A stretch of 64,000 nt of DNA from Nicotiana tabacum. Its lineage: Eukaryota; Streptophyta; Magnoliopsida; Solanales; Solanaceae. Within the stretch, counting starts at the first letter, position 1; each line of letters starts with the position of its first letter. Both the position numbers and the translations under genes were made by a program. A model generated the notes under the pieces. The model had not been told where the DNA came from, did no database searches, and saw only the letters and a program-made list of their open reading frames with translations. This document shows, one piece after another, positions 25,678 to 38,198 of the stretch. The stretch spans positions 194,948,103-195,012,102 of the forward strand of contig NC_134101.1 of the NCBI RefSeq assembly GCF_000715075.1. The letters run 5' to 3'.

Positions 25678-25842
25678 CCTCGGACCCTACCTTGGCCCCG
25701 GCCATTACCCCTGGTAGTGGCTGCAACATGGGGCTTTGGCTCCTACCTGACTGTAGATGTTGTGAGTGTTATCACCATCTACAAGAGAGCAATAATAGCA
25801 TGGTTCAAACTTCAATAATAGAATAAAGTTGCATGACAAAGA
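25678..25842 (-). pseudogene. Start of gag of element S
   Basis: On the minus strand a gag start codon is at 25778-25776, preceded by TCTCTTGTAG, which looks like a splice acceptor. The codons after it resemble the beginning of Tekay gag, but a stop follows after about a dozen residues. The stretch is separated from the rest of gag (15012 downward) only by element R. It is cut at 25842 by the LTR of W. Confidence 0.65.
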
Positions 25843-27844
25843 TGTCATGCCCCGTATTCTTGCGAAAGCGTATTTTGACATGTAACAATTTTTTAGATGG
25901 GTATTAAAAGAGAAGAGTCGCTACCTAACGGTTTTAAGGTGCTTTAGGGTACCTATTTGCATATAAATCTATTTAACTAGTCTATGTCACCAAAGATCAG
26001 GTAAGGGCTCAAATTACCATAAAGAGAAGGGGTTATGCACTCTTTGAGGTCCACAACTGTGGTCCCCAGCCGAATTTTTATGCTATGTGGGATTATTGAA
26101 TTATAATTATCCTATATGATCATATAAGTTAAAGAAAGATAGGGAGTCTAAATATCTATTTTCAAGGTGAACATTAAAAGAGATTGCACATATGAAAAAA
26201 GTGAATTATACATCAATAAGTGATTGGTACAATCTTTTGAGGATTACAAGGTACAACATAGTTTGATCTAAGTTTAAATAAACAAGGGCACCCATAATAA
26301 CTATATATGGGGGGGGGGATCCTAAATTTTTTAGCCTAAAGGATCACCCTTGCAACATAAATAATATTTCGCAACTTCCTTTAAGGTAAGGGTTGCTCAT
26401 ATTATTCAGCGGGCACATACTATCATCTCCTGCTACACAGTTACTATCTTAAAATTGTTTACCTAATGCGTTCTAGTATTAATTCTAAACTGTGTCCTAT
26501 GCGTGCATTACCCGTCGCATGCCTATGGTCCAAGAGGCGTTGGACCTACTACTTTTATGGTTCTAAACTTTACTTAGGATGCTAAAAAATTGAAATAACT
26601 GGGCGCACAATCAAAACAAGTAGGATTGCATATAGTTAACAGTTGAGGGCTCAACTTAGCCTCCTCACATAGAAACAAATGCACACAAACAATTATAGGC
26701 TTATGCTAACAATGTTCCAGGTTATGTAGTGAACAGCTGTAGGTATGCATATTTGGAGTTGAGCTACATTAAAATTGTTCAAAACCTATAGGCATGATTT
26801 CTAAGTGATTGAACGACCCAAGAGCTGTCACAAGATCGTACGAACTATTGATTTAAAAAATGGTTTATTAGAACCATATAGGCATGATCTCTAGGTGAAT
26901 TATGACTAGATTATGTGATCATTGAAAACACATAGTTATTTGTCTTTAATCCTATAGACATGATTTCTAAATGAATAGCAAAATCCTATAGGCATAATAT
27001 CTAGATAATAACATTCGAGCAACAAAGTAATTGAGAACATACACTAGTTTCATTTTATTCCTATAGGCATATCATCTAGGAAGCACTATGATAATGATAG
27101 CAGTAGCAACAATCTTAGTTAGGCATGATTCCATAGATGGTCAGATTTAGGCGATTTTAGGCATGAAATTATTTAAAGAGCGCAAGTTGTTGCATTGATC
27201 TTATAGCCATGATTTCTAGGTGAACCATACAATTCAGATAGATATTAATGCAATCAATCTCAATTACTCAAGCATAATCCTTTAGGAATACTATCTAACA
27301 ACACATAGAAATAGAGCATGTTGAGCAAGTAGCAAATGAAGCATTTATATCCTATTGGCAAGTTTTCTACCCTTTCATGCAAGAATTAAAGTATCCTAGC
27401 TCCCCACTTTCATTAAATCCCCCGTTATTCATTTTACAAGTTATTATAGACCAAATGGAATAGATATAGGCCCAAACATAAGTGTAAAATAACCCAGCGA
27501 TGCATCTAGGCCTTCAAATAGGCTTTAAAACTCGGATATGCCCATATTCCATGCGCGGACATTGTACTCAAAACCACAGTACCAAGAATTAGATGTAGCA
27601 GTCCAGGCCCAACAACAAAATAATTCTCTTGCCCATCTATTATAATAGGCACATATAAGGGCTTTCATATTAGCAAACAAGTTCAAAGCAACAGACTTCA
27701 TAGGATACACATGATTTAATTGTAGGAATCTGGCAAACAAGAATCCATAAAGCCATGGAACTAAGCGTGAGAGCTCAAAGTAGTCAGGGTCATGAAATAA
27801 TTCTAAGAAGGTTAACAAGTAGCAATGGTATGCTCGAGAGGCAC
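25843..27844 (-). mobile_element. 3' LTR of Tat/Ogre-like element W, outer part
   Basis: Read on the minus strand this is the end of a long LTR closing GGGGCATGACA at 25843, like the GGGCGCGACA ends of U and V. It contains the inverted GAGTCGCTACCTAACGG block near 25915 and many copies of a TATAGGCATGATTTCT motif. The rest of the same LTR lies at 47992-50276, beyond element Y. No coding sequence is recognised; the frame at 27525-27866 is not credible. Confidence 0.8.
26780..27290 (-). repeat. Dispersed 'cctataggcatgatttct' motif array in the W LTR
   Basis: At least seven copies (near 26787, 26876, 26950, 26985, 27060, 27200 and 27275) at irregular spacing of 35-140 bases. The motif is homologous to the one in U at 4125-4420. 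Confidence 0.65.
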
Positions 27845-29199
27845 AGACGAGCGCAAAAACATACACTTAGATATGCTCGCTAGTTGAATATAGTATAATA
27901 TAATATCGTATCCACAGGGATTGGATTTAAACAACGTTCTTGTAGTTTCTAGCTTGAATTCTATCCAAGATGATCAACAACTGAGATTTATGTGATTAAT
28001 AACTAAAAGTAACTAAGAATCTAGAACTATTTACTAATGAAAATCGATGCAAGTAATGAGCAAATAAGGTTATCAATGGGAGAAAATAGGGTTTTGATAG
28101 GATAGGTGCAAGATAATTGTTTGGTATCTAACTTTTGATAATTCACTTCTAATTTTCAAGTGAGTCTCTTGAATTCACTCAATTATTAGTTCAAACGTTT
28201 AGTAGAAACTCCTCTCTCGATTAAGTCTGAACCTCGCGAGATGAACCAAGTTAAGCTCTGTGAAGATATGCAAGAGTGCGTCATGGATTGTTCTTTAGGA
28301 GAATGTCTCTCGATTATCCTCTTAACTAGGTTTAATTAACAATTGAACCAGCCTCTTTCGATTACTTAGAAGAATCAATGAATTCCAACAACAATATAAT
28401 GCAAAGATATCACAAGTATGCCTCTCTCGATTACATGAACAAGTGAATATAGATACAACAGTTAAATCATCCAAAAATTCAATACATAAAACTAGAGTTA
28501 AAATCCACAAACAATCATTAATACACCAAATCCATCAAACTCTAAATGTAACTACTCCATGGATATGGAGCAATTCATCACAAATATAGTTAAAGTAATG
28601 GCAAACATAAATTCGATCCAAACTCTTGTCTTGAGTGATGAAGGAATGATGAAATCCCTATGCTTTTGCTTCTCCAATTCCTCCTTAGCCTCCTTAGGTC
28701 TTAGATGTGTCAAAAGTCTAGAAAATAATGTTTTTTCATATATTTATACCAAGTAGGGCTAGGCCCAGATGAAAATACCTTTTCCTACACGAAATAGGAC
28801 AATTACTCAGTAAAAATTGTACAGGCGCGTTGTCCAGCAGTGGGAAACTTCAGAGAGCTCAACAATTCACAGGCAGCAGGATTTGTACTGCTGTGTTGCA
28901 CTAGCGTCGCATGGTGCAAATTTCTCAGAGTACGAATTTTGCTTGATTTTTGACGTCCAGACTTGGTCCTCGAACCCCGAACGCGATCCCGACTTAATCC
29001 CTTGGGCTTTTGCTCAGACTTCAAAGCGCTAAATAGCTCAGATTCATTCCATAATATCTACATAGCTTAGGATCATTCCTACAAGGCATAAAACACACAA
29101 TTAGTGCAAAACACTAACGATTAAAGCTCAAACACAATTAAAGTGCAGTAAATTAGAGTGAAATAAGCGACTAAAACATGTAATTATAGCCTAGCATCG
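27845..29199 (-). mobile_element. 3' LTR of Y
   Basis: Matches 46610-47991 from GAGCGCAAAA to GTAATTATAGCCTA. The terminal dinucleotides have decayed (AG for TG on the left, CG for CA on the right). The minus-strand TATA box TATAAATA corresponds to 28741-28748. Palindromic TTGCACTAG..GTGCAA lies upstream of it near 28895-28920. Confidence 0.85.
28741..28748 (-). promoter_or_regulatory. TATA box of the Y LTR
   Basis: Minus-strand GGTATAAATATATG. The other LTR has TATATATA at the matching place (47509-47516). Confidence 0.5.
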
Positions 29200-29662
29200 A
29201 CACCCCACACTTAAACCATTGCTCATCCTCGAGCAATCAAATTAAACTTTATATAGACACAACCTTTTTAAACAATTCTCCTAACTCATCATATCAAGAA
29301 ATTAAATAGATTAAGCACAATAAGGTAACATCCTTGCCTCAAGATTTGACTCACAAGCACCATGCATTATGCACAACCCATTCACTTACTCTAACATAGA
29401 GGTCAACGGCATTACCTTTCCTTCATGAATCAAGTTCCCTCACACAACAATATAGAGTAGTTCCACATATAATAAAATTAAGAACAATCAGGAACTCAAG
29501 ATAGAAAGAATTCACTCAATCTCAGAAACAACATTCATATGTCACAAAAGATAAACCATAAGCTTGATCATACTGTACTACTCTACTAATCGAGTTCATT
29601 TAGTCAAGGATCAAGTAGGACTTTAACTGGTTGTAATGTAGGCTGCGAGATGGGTAGGATAC
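29200..29662 (-). mobile_element. Internal region of Y next to the 3' LTR (non-coding)
   Basis: Begins with CACCCCACACTTAAACC, the inverse of a polypurine tract ending in GTGTGGGGTG. The same tract occurs in Z at 35188-35206. The stretch is non-coding and is homologous to 35190-35770 in Z. It is interrupted at GATAC (29658-29662) by element X and resumes at 41615. Confidence 0.8.
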
Positions 29663-29845
29663 TGTATGCGGTAAAAATCGACGGTTCGATTTTACAATCA
29701 TCAAGGCATCTCGAGGTCTCCCAGTGATCGACTTCGAGGGCTCACAGCGACCGACCTCAAGGCAGTGTAAACTAGTAGCTTCGGTGGATCGATGTGATGT
29801 TCCCAAAGCACATGACCAAAGCTGACAAAGCCTATTAGGGTAGTC
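29663..29845 (+). mobile_element. Truncated 5' LTR of X
   Basis: Matches 40903-41080 closely, from TGTATGCGGTAAAA to AAAGCCTATTAGG. It then stops abruptly and continues as antisense-ORF sequence. The remainder of the LTR, the primer site, gag and pol are missing. Confidence 0.85.
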
Positions 29846-31760
29846 CACAGCCTCGACATTCGTCTTCAAAAGCTCAGACTCAAGCCTTGTAATCATGTTC
29901 GCTCGGACAGAACTGTTTGCACGAGCATTCCAAAGTTGCACCTCAAAGGCATAAGCCTTTGACAAAGCATCCTCCCTAGTCGCAACTCGAGCATCTACAT
30001 AAGCCTTTAGCTCGTTACATTCACGTTTAACCCGACTGACTTCGCCTCAAAGTCATTCCAGCTCCTCTGTTTTATTCTTCAACTGGAATATCATAATATT
30101 AATCTCTGAAAGCAGAGTGGGGAGCATACATCGACACGAAATGAAGGTTACTTATCTTTTGAAATGGATTTCGTAGTTCTGACTTCGGTCCACCTTATAC
30201 CGCAGGTATACCAGCTCATCTTTCTTTTTCGTGCAAAGAAGCCTGAGGGATTTCTCACCTTCCAAAGCTTTCCGCAGCCTAGCCTCACGGCGAAGCAGAT
30301 CAAACTTAAGCTTGTCAAAGGCCTGCAAAAGAAAGCTCAATAAGAAAAGGAAGACGCGAAACTGAAAGAAGCTTATGTCGGCTACCAAAGCTTACCATGA
30401 AGCTAAGCCGCTGAGCCTCACCAAAGGTTGAGCATACATCCGATGGCTTAGTTTCCCCCGAAGTGCCTTCGGTAGGAGAAGAGGGAGGCGCCGGATAACC
30501 CTTGCCCTCGAAGTACCTTCGACGGGAACGTGAAATGTTTTTTCAAGAGTAGAGGCCTTCGAAGCCGGAAGCTCGGCCGACTCATCTCTTTTGAACCTCA
30601 GAAAAGGACTCGCCCCGCTGCAGGCATCCTCACACCTTGAAGTTTCTTTCCGTTTATTATCGATCCTTGACCCCGAGGTTGTCAATCTCTCCTTCTCCCC
30701 TAGGGGACATGATCTCATCTCGGAAAATTCTCCAACACCTACGTTGGCAGAATCAGTACACTATAAAGAAAGTACCTTTCTGAGAAAACAAGCCACTAAG
30801 CACCTACCATGATGTTTTTCCTCCCATTTCCCCTTGGACAGATCACGCCATTTGCACTTGTCATAATTCAAGCAAACTGCCAACTTACCAAACCATTCCG
30901 CTAGATTAGGAACCTCGTTCGGTAGCCAAGGGACCGCTACAAAAAGCAAAAAGAAGAACATCTTCATGGAGCTCGTCTCCATTAAGTACAAAAACAGTAA
31001 AAGCACAAGTGTACCACTTATGTGTGAAATTCCATTTATCAGGAAATGGCAGAAACTCTCCAGGGATAATATCGACTATCTGTGCTCTAACTAATTGACT
31101 CTTCCACCCCAGGTCCTCATCCTCTTCATTGTTAATGGCGAGGGGCTGGGTGGATTGACGTCGCAGAGTAATCAAGCCTCGGTAGTGCAAAGGCCGATAT
31201 AACCTGACGAGATGACTAAGGGTGAATTCGAGCCCTACCTTGTCCGCAAAGTACCTTATCATCAACACTATCTTCCAAAGGGATGGGTGAACCTACGCCA
31301 AGGTAATCTGATACCTCCTATAAAAGTCGAGCACGACCCTGTCGAGAGGGACTAATGTGAAGGGGTACGCATACACGCTCAAGAACCCCTCGACATGAGC
31401 CATGATGCTCTTCTCCAGGGAAGATTCCTACAACACCACCTCTCTTCTCCATCCGTAGTCTTCTCTAACTACCTCGAGATGCTCCTCCCTTATCGAGGAG
31501 ATAAACCTTGACGCATGCTCCTGGTGTACCAGGACATTGGGAGGTTTCACTAATAAAAAGTCCCTCTTCGAGACAAAGAACCTCGATGCTAGCTCACCAG
31601 ACACTGGTGGTGTACCACCAACCGAGCACGAAACTAAGGAAGAACCCTCCTCTTCTTGACAAGCGTACGCGGGCACAATAGACATGGTTATGGTAAAACA
31701 AGGAAAGGGGAAACGAGAAGACGCATGCGAAAGCTTTGAGTTGAAGGAAACTTGGTGCAT
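29846..31760 (-). pseudogene. Antisense ORF of X, copy B (gypsy-type transposon-associated protein)
   Basis: Minus strand, start near 31760. The N-part reads 'SGELASRFFVSKRDFLLVKP' and 'LVRLYRPLHYRGLITLRRQ', then 'FLPFPDKWNFTHKW', 'AVPWLPNEVPNLAEWFG' and 'KWRDLSKGKWEEKHHG'. This pattern is familiar from plant proteins annotated as putative gypsy-type transposon (Transposase_28, PF04195), many of them plant retroelement antisense ORFs. The C-part (30388-29865) is a charged coiled coil: 'RREARLRKALEGEKSLRLL', 'ARVATREDALSKAYAFEVQL'. The segments lie in different frames and are best joined by introns; GTAGGTG after the 'HHG' motif at 30807 is one candidate donor. Function is unknown. The C-terminus is cut by the junction at 29845. 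Confidence 0.75.
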
Positions 31761-32080
31761 AAAGGAAAAACCTTATAAAAAATATAGTCTCCTAGTACAA
31801 CAGTGGTTTCAAAAGAAGAGAAGGCAAGTACATATATAGAGTAGGTGACGGCTGTTTGCCTGCCCTAAGGGCCAATAAGATCTAACCATGTGAGTATAGT
31901 TTTCTTAGGAAATGCATTGGTGGGGTCCACCTCGGTCATTTCACGATCGTATCACTCAAGTGGTACCATCACACCAGCACCGGGGAGTCATTCGACCTAG
32001 AGGGCTTTCGATCCTTGTAGGGAATTGACCCTGTAAAAACGCTCGGCCCTATTGTGAGATTGTACCCGATCTCAAAGGCC
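31761..32080 (-). promoter_or_regulatory. Upstream region of antisense ORF copy B, with a TATA box
   Basis: No gene is seen in this spacer. The minus-strand TCTATATATG (31831-31840) sits about 70 bases upstream of the copy B start and would suit a core promoter. The rest separates copy B from the end of copy A. Confidence 0.4.
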
Positions 32081-33953
32081 TCAACTACTCCGAGCATATG
32101 TTTCGAAGAACCAACAATCAGAATTTGAAGACAAAAACAATATAGCATTCAAAAATTGGAAGCAGAAAGAAAAAACATTGTATTCCCAAATAATGCATGT
32201 ACAAACGGGGGAGCATCCACAAATTCTTTCCCTAAGAAACCCTGTCACAAAAAGGGAAAGGGATGACCTAAATTTACTCTTTACCCCCGGAGTCATCACC
32301 GGAACCCTCGTCCGAAGCATCCGAATAGGCAGTTTCTTCCTCCATGGTTCGTGCCTCTTTGATCTCAACTGAGAAATCAATGCCATTGCCACTCGCTTCC
32401 TCAAAGGCCTACTTCTGTGCTCATGCACGAGCACGAGAAACAGCTCGAGTCAGCTTCTGCTCGACCCCCGCTAATATGTCTCGAGCCTTTTTATTCGTAA
32501 TGTCGGCGTCTTTCTTATACAAGGATTCCTTTTCCTCTGCCACAGACCTGGCTGGCGACAACACAACAATCTACTCCTTGGCACTCTTCAAGAGGTCTCA
32601 GGACGACGACAACTCCATTTGTAGAGAGTCCCTCTCCGAGGCCACGACCCCATTCTGCCTCCTCCGGTCGAGGACCTCCGTATCCTTGACAACTATCTCC
32701 TCCTAAAGATGCCCCACGAGAGTGTTCTTTTTCCCAACCTACAAAAGGCGGAACAAGTTGATAAGTATCAAGTCAAAAAAAGACAGGTTCGTAAAATGCA
32801 GTACTACCTGCTCAACAAGGCCGTCTTTATCTCAGCTCATTTCTTCCAACCTTGCCCGGAGTGCACTCAGCTCTTCCTCCTTTCGGGCGGAAAGAATCTC
32901 TGACTCCTTTAAACTCGAGGCAAGACCCTCAACTTCCTTCTTACGGCCTATAAGCTCATCTCGCAGCTTGGAGATGGCATGATCATAGAACATTTTAGCC
33001 AGCAACAAAACAAAAAATTCAGAGTAACAAAGAAAAATACTTGAAAGCGCCAAAATATGTCAAGGTATTACCTGCCGCAAGAACCCCTCCACTTTCTCGA
33101 TGGCACCGGAAGCGTCAAGGCCAATGTTCTCGCTAACTCCATCAAGGAAGCTTTCGAGCTCGCCTTCCCCCTTGTGAGAGCTTCCCGCTTTAGTGATGTT
33201 CGGGTCTTGCGCATCCCTAATCTCTCCGGGTGAGAATCGGGGACCCAAATTAAGGCCCCCCAAAATGTCAAAGAACCCGAAAGACAAGTCTTGTCCCCGA
33301 AAAATTCTAGGCTTGGGCTCTTTGGAGCCGATAGTAGCAAGTTCCCCGGCATGGGTCGTGTTATGTCTGGTCAAGGACTTAAGGATCGTATCCGTGCCCC
33401 CTCTAGATCCTTCGAAGCTTGGGCTTGAGCCGAATTAGCCGTTTCCGACTCGGTAGCCCTCGACACATACACTTGGGGCATCCGGGCCCGACCTCTTTCT
33501 TTTTACCATAGGGTTATCATCGTCATCATCATCCTCATCCTAATCATCGGAACTTGCTCCGAAAGCTGAAGACAAGACCTCAACTTCAGCTTGAGGCCTG
33601 CGAGACTTGGGTTTCTTCGCGACAAGGGACTCAGCGGCCGCCCCCTTCTTCCTCTTCTTGCCTTTATCATGCTTCGGAGCCTCTTCCTTGCCATTAGGAG
33701 GCGGTCTCATCAGCACTCCTTCGCCAAGGCCTGCGCAAGCATAGTAATCAAAATTTATCAGCACGAGAGATATGGGGAAGAAATATCATAACATGATAGA
33801 GGCGGCAAGAAGGAGCTTACCATGATTCTTGGCCACCCACCGCATTTTAGCCAACTCGGGCCAAGAACGCTCGAGATAGGGGAACAAGGCATCTAATACC
33901 CTAATCCACCCCAACATGCCCGGAACAGATTCAAGATACCAAAGGGTGGCTGT
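32081..33953 (-). pseudogene. Antisense ORF of X, copy A, distal part (split by Z)
   Basis: This continues the ORF that starts at 40538-40611. Minus-strand segments: 'DALFPYLERSWPELAKMRW' and 'AKNHG' (about 33825-33905), an intron, then 'GLGEGVLMRPPPNGKEEAPK' and a basic stretch 'KGKKRKKG' (33640-33730). A Ser/Glu-rich part follows. Then comes a coiled coil 'AISKLRDELIGRKKEVEGL', 'ARKEEELSALRARLEEM' (32832-32990), and the tail 'EEASGNGIDFSVEIKEARTM' near 32350. Several stops interrupt it. It has the same architecture as copy B but is clearly diverged, so the two are not a recent duplication. Confidence 0.75.
33731..33820 (-). other. Probable spliceosomal intron in antisense ORF copy A (90 bp)
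   Basis: On the minus strand GTAAGCTCC follows the conserved 'AKNHG' codons, and TGCGCAG precedes 'GLGEGVLMRPP'. Removing the 90 bases restores the residue order seen in related proteins ('NHG' followed by 'L..VMRPP'). Splicing itself is inferred. Confidence 0.65.
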
Positions 33954-33958
33954 GTGAG

Positions 33959-35187
33959 TGTTTCTCCCAAACGCACACACAAGTATACGTGTCAACAAAT
34001 AATATAGGATTATAAGTCTAGATATCGTACCCACAGGACTTGTGATTAACTATCAACTAAATTAAACCAAACAATTAATCTATTCAAGTGAATCCTAACG
34101 TATGACTATTTAAGTAAAATTAATCTAGAGTAACAAATAAAGAGATTAAAGAAAACAAGGACAAACTTAACAACGAATTCAACGTGGGTGAATATTCTAG
34201 AGCTATGGGTTAGCTAACAATCCCGTTGAGTTTTCCTCTTAAATCGTCTAATTAATTTATCTGGTTTATTGGTTGACAGGGTTAATATTGCTCGTAGCCT
34301 TCTCCCGAAGTACAACTCGCCTATTCAAGCTAACCTAACGCCTATATTCCTATGGAATTAGGATTAACAAGAATGCATTAATAATTCCCGTATAGTAACC
34401 AAGCAAGGCGATTAGGTATATTCATATCCTAACCGCAAATCAGCTCCCCCTCAGAGTTAAGATCTTGCTCTACTCAATCTTATATGCAATCTAGAATTTC
34501 CTCTCCCGAGTTCAACCCTAGATTCGTAGATAGTATTCAATTGGTGATCAAACGATCAAATAATTAAGCGCAAGATTGAATAAATAAACCAATATGATAA
34601 AATAATAAGAACAATTCAAGCTTCAAACTACGACGTTCATGTAACACCCAAAATTCTAGAACTAATAAACTATGAAATTAAAGGAAGAGAAGAGAAGAAA
34701 AACTAGTTAGAAGCCTCCTCCAAGTGTGGTATGTGTTCCTCCACGTGAATTCTCCTTCAAACTATGTTCTATATCGCCAAAGTGGCATCCTCTCCTCCAA
34801 ATAGGTTTAGTCTTGCTTTTATACGTGTTGGGTAGGTCTAGGGCCGAAATAACCTTGTCCCGGGCGAAATTGGACAAAATCACGTCACCGACGCCCAGCT
34901 CGGTGCTAGGCGCCCATCAGGGCACTGCCCAAATTGTGCATACTGTTTTCAGCTCCACAGGTGGCGCCAGGCGCTGCCTGTGGCGCCCAAATGGCTTCTT
35001 TTTCCGATTTTGTTCGTTTTAGCTTAAATCTTGCACGTTTCGCCCCCAATTGCTCCCGAATCATTCCTACACATTAATACACTTCAAATTAATATAAATC
35101 ATAACATTTAACATCCCAAATTCACGAAACAAAAGTAAAATATGAGGCGATATACATAGAAATATATATGCTTTAAGCTAAATATCA
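33959..35187 (-). mobile_element. 3' LTR of Z
   Basis: Starts TGTTTCTCCC on the plus strand and ends AAATATCA. The minus-strand TATA box TATAAAAG is at 34816-34823. A CG-rich patch with GGCGCC half-sites lies at 34885-34990, upstream of it. Confidence 0.93.
34816..34823 (-). promoter_or_regulatory. TATA box of the Z LTR (3' copy)
   Basis: Minus-strand ACACGTATAAAAGCAAG. The same sequence is in the other LTR at 39413-39420, where it would drive the element. Confidence 0.6.
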
Positions 35188-37320
35188 ACACCCCACACTT
35201 AGACTCTTGCGCGTCCTCAAGCAATTGGACTATCTAATAAACCCCCCAACAATGTACACGTATCAATTATAGAGGAGCACTTTAACTTTTAACCACACAC
35301 TATACCCTTGACTATTATTAATACCGGCACACAAGTATGAACACACAAAATTTCACATTCTTCCCGTTTAAGCATGCCCAAGTATAATATTTCAATTCAA
35401 TAAATTCCAACAACCTATTTGTCACCATCTAACCTCAAGAGCCGAATTGAAACCACTAAGAACCCTCAACTCATGCACTTACCCAACAAGAAAGTTTACA
35501 AAATCACCAATCATTCATGAGATCATGTGCCCTTACCAACAAACAAAAGAGTGAATATAGAGAGTCCACACATTCAAATATACTTTTGAATATATGTTAA
35601 GGACATCGCACAATTGAACAAAATTCGCTCACTCTCACAAAGAATTCATATGCATCCCGTGGTCGTACCATAAGCTTGCCCGTAGTGTATGTGTCTACTA
35701 ATTTAAGCTAGCCAAATCTAGGATCAATTAGGACTTTTAAGGTTGTAATGTAAGCCAAGGGACGGGTAGGATATATTTAGAAATAGTGACTAACCCTCCT
35801 AAGCACTTTAATACACTACATTTATGATTCAAGCTCATATTCTTCTCAACCAACTCACTTGCCACAAACCATATACACATAGCCCTTACGTTCATTCAAG
35901 CACTTCTATACTCCCACTAGCACAAATCATTAAGAATTGGAAGTGTTTTCTACATACTTTCACTATCATTTTTTTCTTTTCTTTCAATTTTTCTTTTCCT
36001 TTCTCTTTTTTTTTTCTTTTCTTCACACTCCATACATTAAAGTTCATCGGCTAGTGACTTTTGATTTCAACTTTAGTGCACGAACGAGCCCTTCCATGGT
36101 TCCACTCAAAAGCTACTCCCCAATCTCTAATCCTTACTTCTTTTAGCGACTAAGTGCCTTAGGAGGTAAAGGTTCAATCAATATCAAATTCAGAACAAAA
36201 TAGGGGTATGGCTTGTAATATGGTTGCCAAAGAAAAGGTCTATAGGTACAAAGGGGCTAGCAACAGAAAATTTTATTTTTATGTGACAAGCACATCCATG
36301 ATCAAGCAAGAAAATGCCTACGTCATCTCCTAGATTAGCACAACTTACAATTTCGCTTCAATTAACACACGGGGCAAGTTCTAGACTACACAGGATAACA
36401 CAGGAAATCACAAATCCTCACAGACACGTTGCACATGACTCAATCAAAACGGTTCTATTCAACTCTCAAGTCAAGCAAGCACACATAATTGAGAAATTTA
36501 AGCAATATTACACTATGTGGCATACAAGTCGAACAACTGAGAAAAGGCGTCACAAAATAGGCTATTTACTCTACTTAGGCTTCACAATTCAAACCAAATA
36601 AACGGGAAAACAAAATGTATGTCATAGCCTAATGTGCCAGCATCAACCATGTCAATGAATATCTTAGAGCGACTCAGCTTCTTCCTAAACTACTCCTAAA
36701 AAAACTAAAAATAAAGTACCCGGTTCGAGCTACACCCTTGGAAAAGAACCGGCGCCCAAAGAAAAACCAAGGGATACTACCTAACTATCCTAAAAAAAAA
36801 AATCTTTTTGGTATTTTTAATCGGACTTTATCCCTCAAGAAAATTGTCCAAAAGATCCATCGTCGGGAAAAGTCTGAGCTTTTTCTAATTTTTTTTTTCA
36901 ATTTTTGTTTTTTTTACCTAAACTATGTCTATTACGAGTTCTAAAAGAAAAACTAAATAAAAAAAATAGTTTTACACAATTACACTTCAGAAAGTAGTTT
37001 CCCCACCCCACACTTATATTATGCATAGTCCTCCATGCATGATCATAGAGAAAAATATTAAAACAAGGGTGAGAAATACTCCCTGAGGCCTTCTCGGGCC
37101 TAGCTCGAACATGATCCTTAATATTAAGGGTTGGGGCAACCCCACACTTAAGCTCAAACATGCTTCTCAGCTTCAACTTCGGGTACTCAGACTTCCCCTA
37201 CTCTACAAAACAAAAACAACACGAAACTTGACATTATATATAAATAAATAAATTAAAATACAGGCTGGGTTGCCTCCCAACATGCGCTTGATTTAACGTC
37301 GCGGCATGAAACTATCACTT
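35188..37320 (-). mobile_element. Non-coding 3' internal region of Z
   Basis: The polypurine tract (inverse of ACACCCCACACTTAGAC) opens it at 35188-35206. The remainder has low-complexity CT-rich parts (near 35960-36030) and blocks shared with Y, such as GGCTTGTAAT(A/G)TGGTTGCC near 36210 and 42008. The motif CAACATGCGCTTGATTTAACG at 37279-37299, just after the coding region, is common in plant Athila-type elements. Reading frames on either strand here show no family. Confidence 0.8.
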
Positions 37321-38181
37321 TCACCATCTTTCCTTCCACTTTGAAGATATGAATTGCGCCCCCAATTTTGCATCAACTTTTGTATCATGTTCCTGGGGCG
37401 GTGGTATAAAAATAAATGAACCAAGCAATAGGTATCGCATCTTGCACTTCTTGGCCTTTAAGTGTGGGATGTCGTTTTGTCTCCTTGACATCACAAATTT
37501 CAGAATATAAGCACTTTGTTCCTCACCCATTGACTCCTTCATATGCTCGACTGGATCAATTCTCATGACACCAACTAAACACAATGTTGAAAAGTGTTTA
37601 GAATGATGTCCAATACGCTCCACCTCCAAAATTGTATTAATTTTGACATCCTCAATTTTGCACACTTCGTCAACCTTGGCATCATTAATTATATTTTGGT
37701 CGAATAGTTGAAATTCCTCTTTCCGATCCATAAGTTGGCCAGTATTTACGACAATTAGTTGTAGGGCATCAGACGCCTCAACCTTCTTATTCAATTGAAC
37801 CTGTAGGTCATAGATATCCGAACCTAATTGGTCTATCTCTTGCTTGAGCTCAGTTCTTCCTTCTATTAGTTGTTCTGTTATATTTAAAAGACCATCACAG
37901 AGAAACTCATGAAATTTTATTAGTTGAGCTTGTTCCTCTAGCCAAAATTGGCTCACTATACCTGTTTCTTCAAAATAATCTTCTTGTGGGAACTCGCTCT
38001 CTTCATCGAATTGAGGTTCTTCTTGGAAATTGGCCATTAATTCATCCATTCTAGCCTGGAGTCTTTTGATCGTTAAGGCATCAAGACTTTGTTGCTCGAC
38101 TATTTGCCTCATCATGTTCTGTTGCTCGGCTATTTGCCTTATCATGTCCATAATATGAGCCACACTTTCCATATCCTCCAT
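37321..38181 (-). CDS. Coiled-coil protein of non-autonomous element Z (286 aa)
   Basis: An uninterrupted minus-strand frame from ATG at 38181 to a stop at 37321; I name no family. The N-terminus (residues 10-60) is glutamine-rich and helical, with a small internal repeat ('MIRQIAEQQN', 'MMRQIVEQQS'). An acidic patch follows ('FDEESEFPQEDYFEE', about 57-71), then a long heptad-like helix (about 95-140: 'LIEGRTELKQEIDQLGSDIY'). The C-part contains 'RIDPVEHMKESM' and ends 'AQFISSKWKERW'. Element Y encodes a related C-part ('IDPVKKCRNKL', 'EFISSWKEEN'), so the ORF is shared by two non-autonomous relatives. No nucleic-acid enzyme motif is seen. A structural or packaging role is speculation. Confidence 0.75.
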   Translation of the reverse strand: MEDMESVAHIMDMIRQIAEQQNMMRQIVEQQSLDALTIKRLQARMDELMANFQEEPQFDEESEFPQEDYFEETGIVSQFWLEEQAQLIKFHEFLCDGLLNITEQLIEGRTELKQEIDQLGSDIYDLQVQLNKKVEASDALQLIVVNTGQLMDRKEEFQLFDQNIINDAKVDEVCKIEDVKINTILEVERIGHHSKHFSTLCLVGVMRIDPVEHMKESMGEEQSAYILKFVMSRRQNDIPHLKAKKCKMRYLLLGSFIFIPPPQEHDTKVDAKLGAQFISSKWKERW

Positions 38182-38198
38182 TCATTGATCCTATCAAA

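Noticed and set aside
30761..30807. A second intron in antisense ORF copy B (GTAGGTG..TTATAG)
   Set aside because: 47 bases is short for a plant intron and the frame after it is not clearly restored. I mention the donor only as a candidate.
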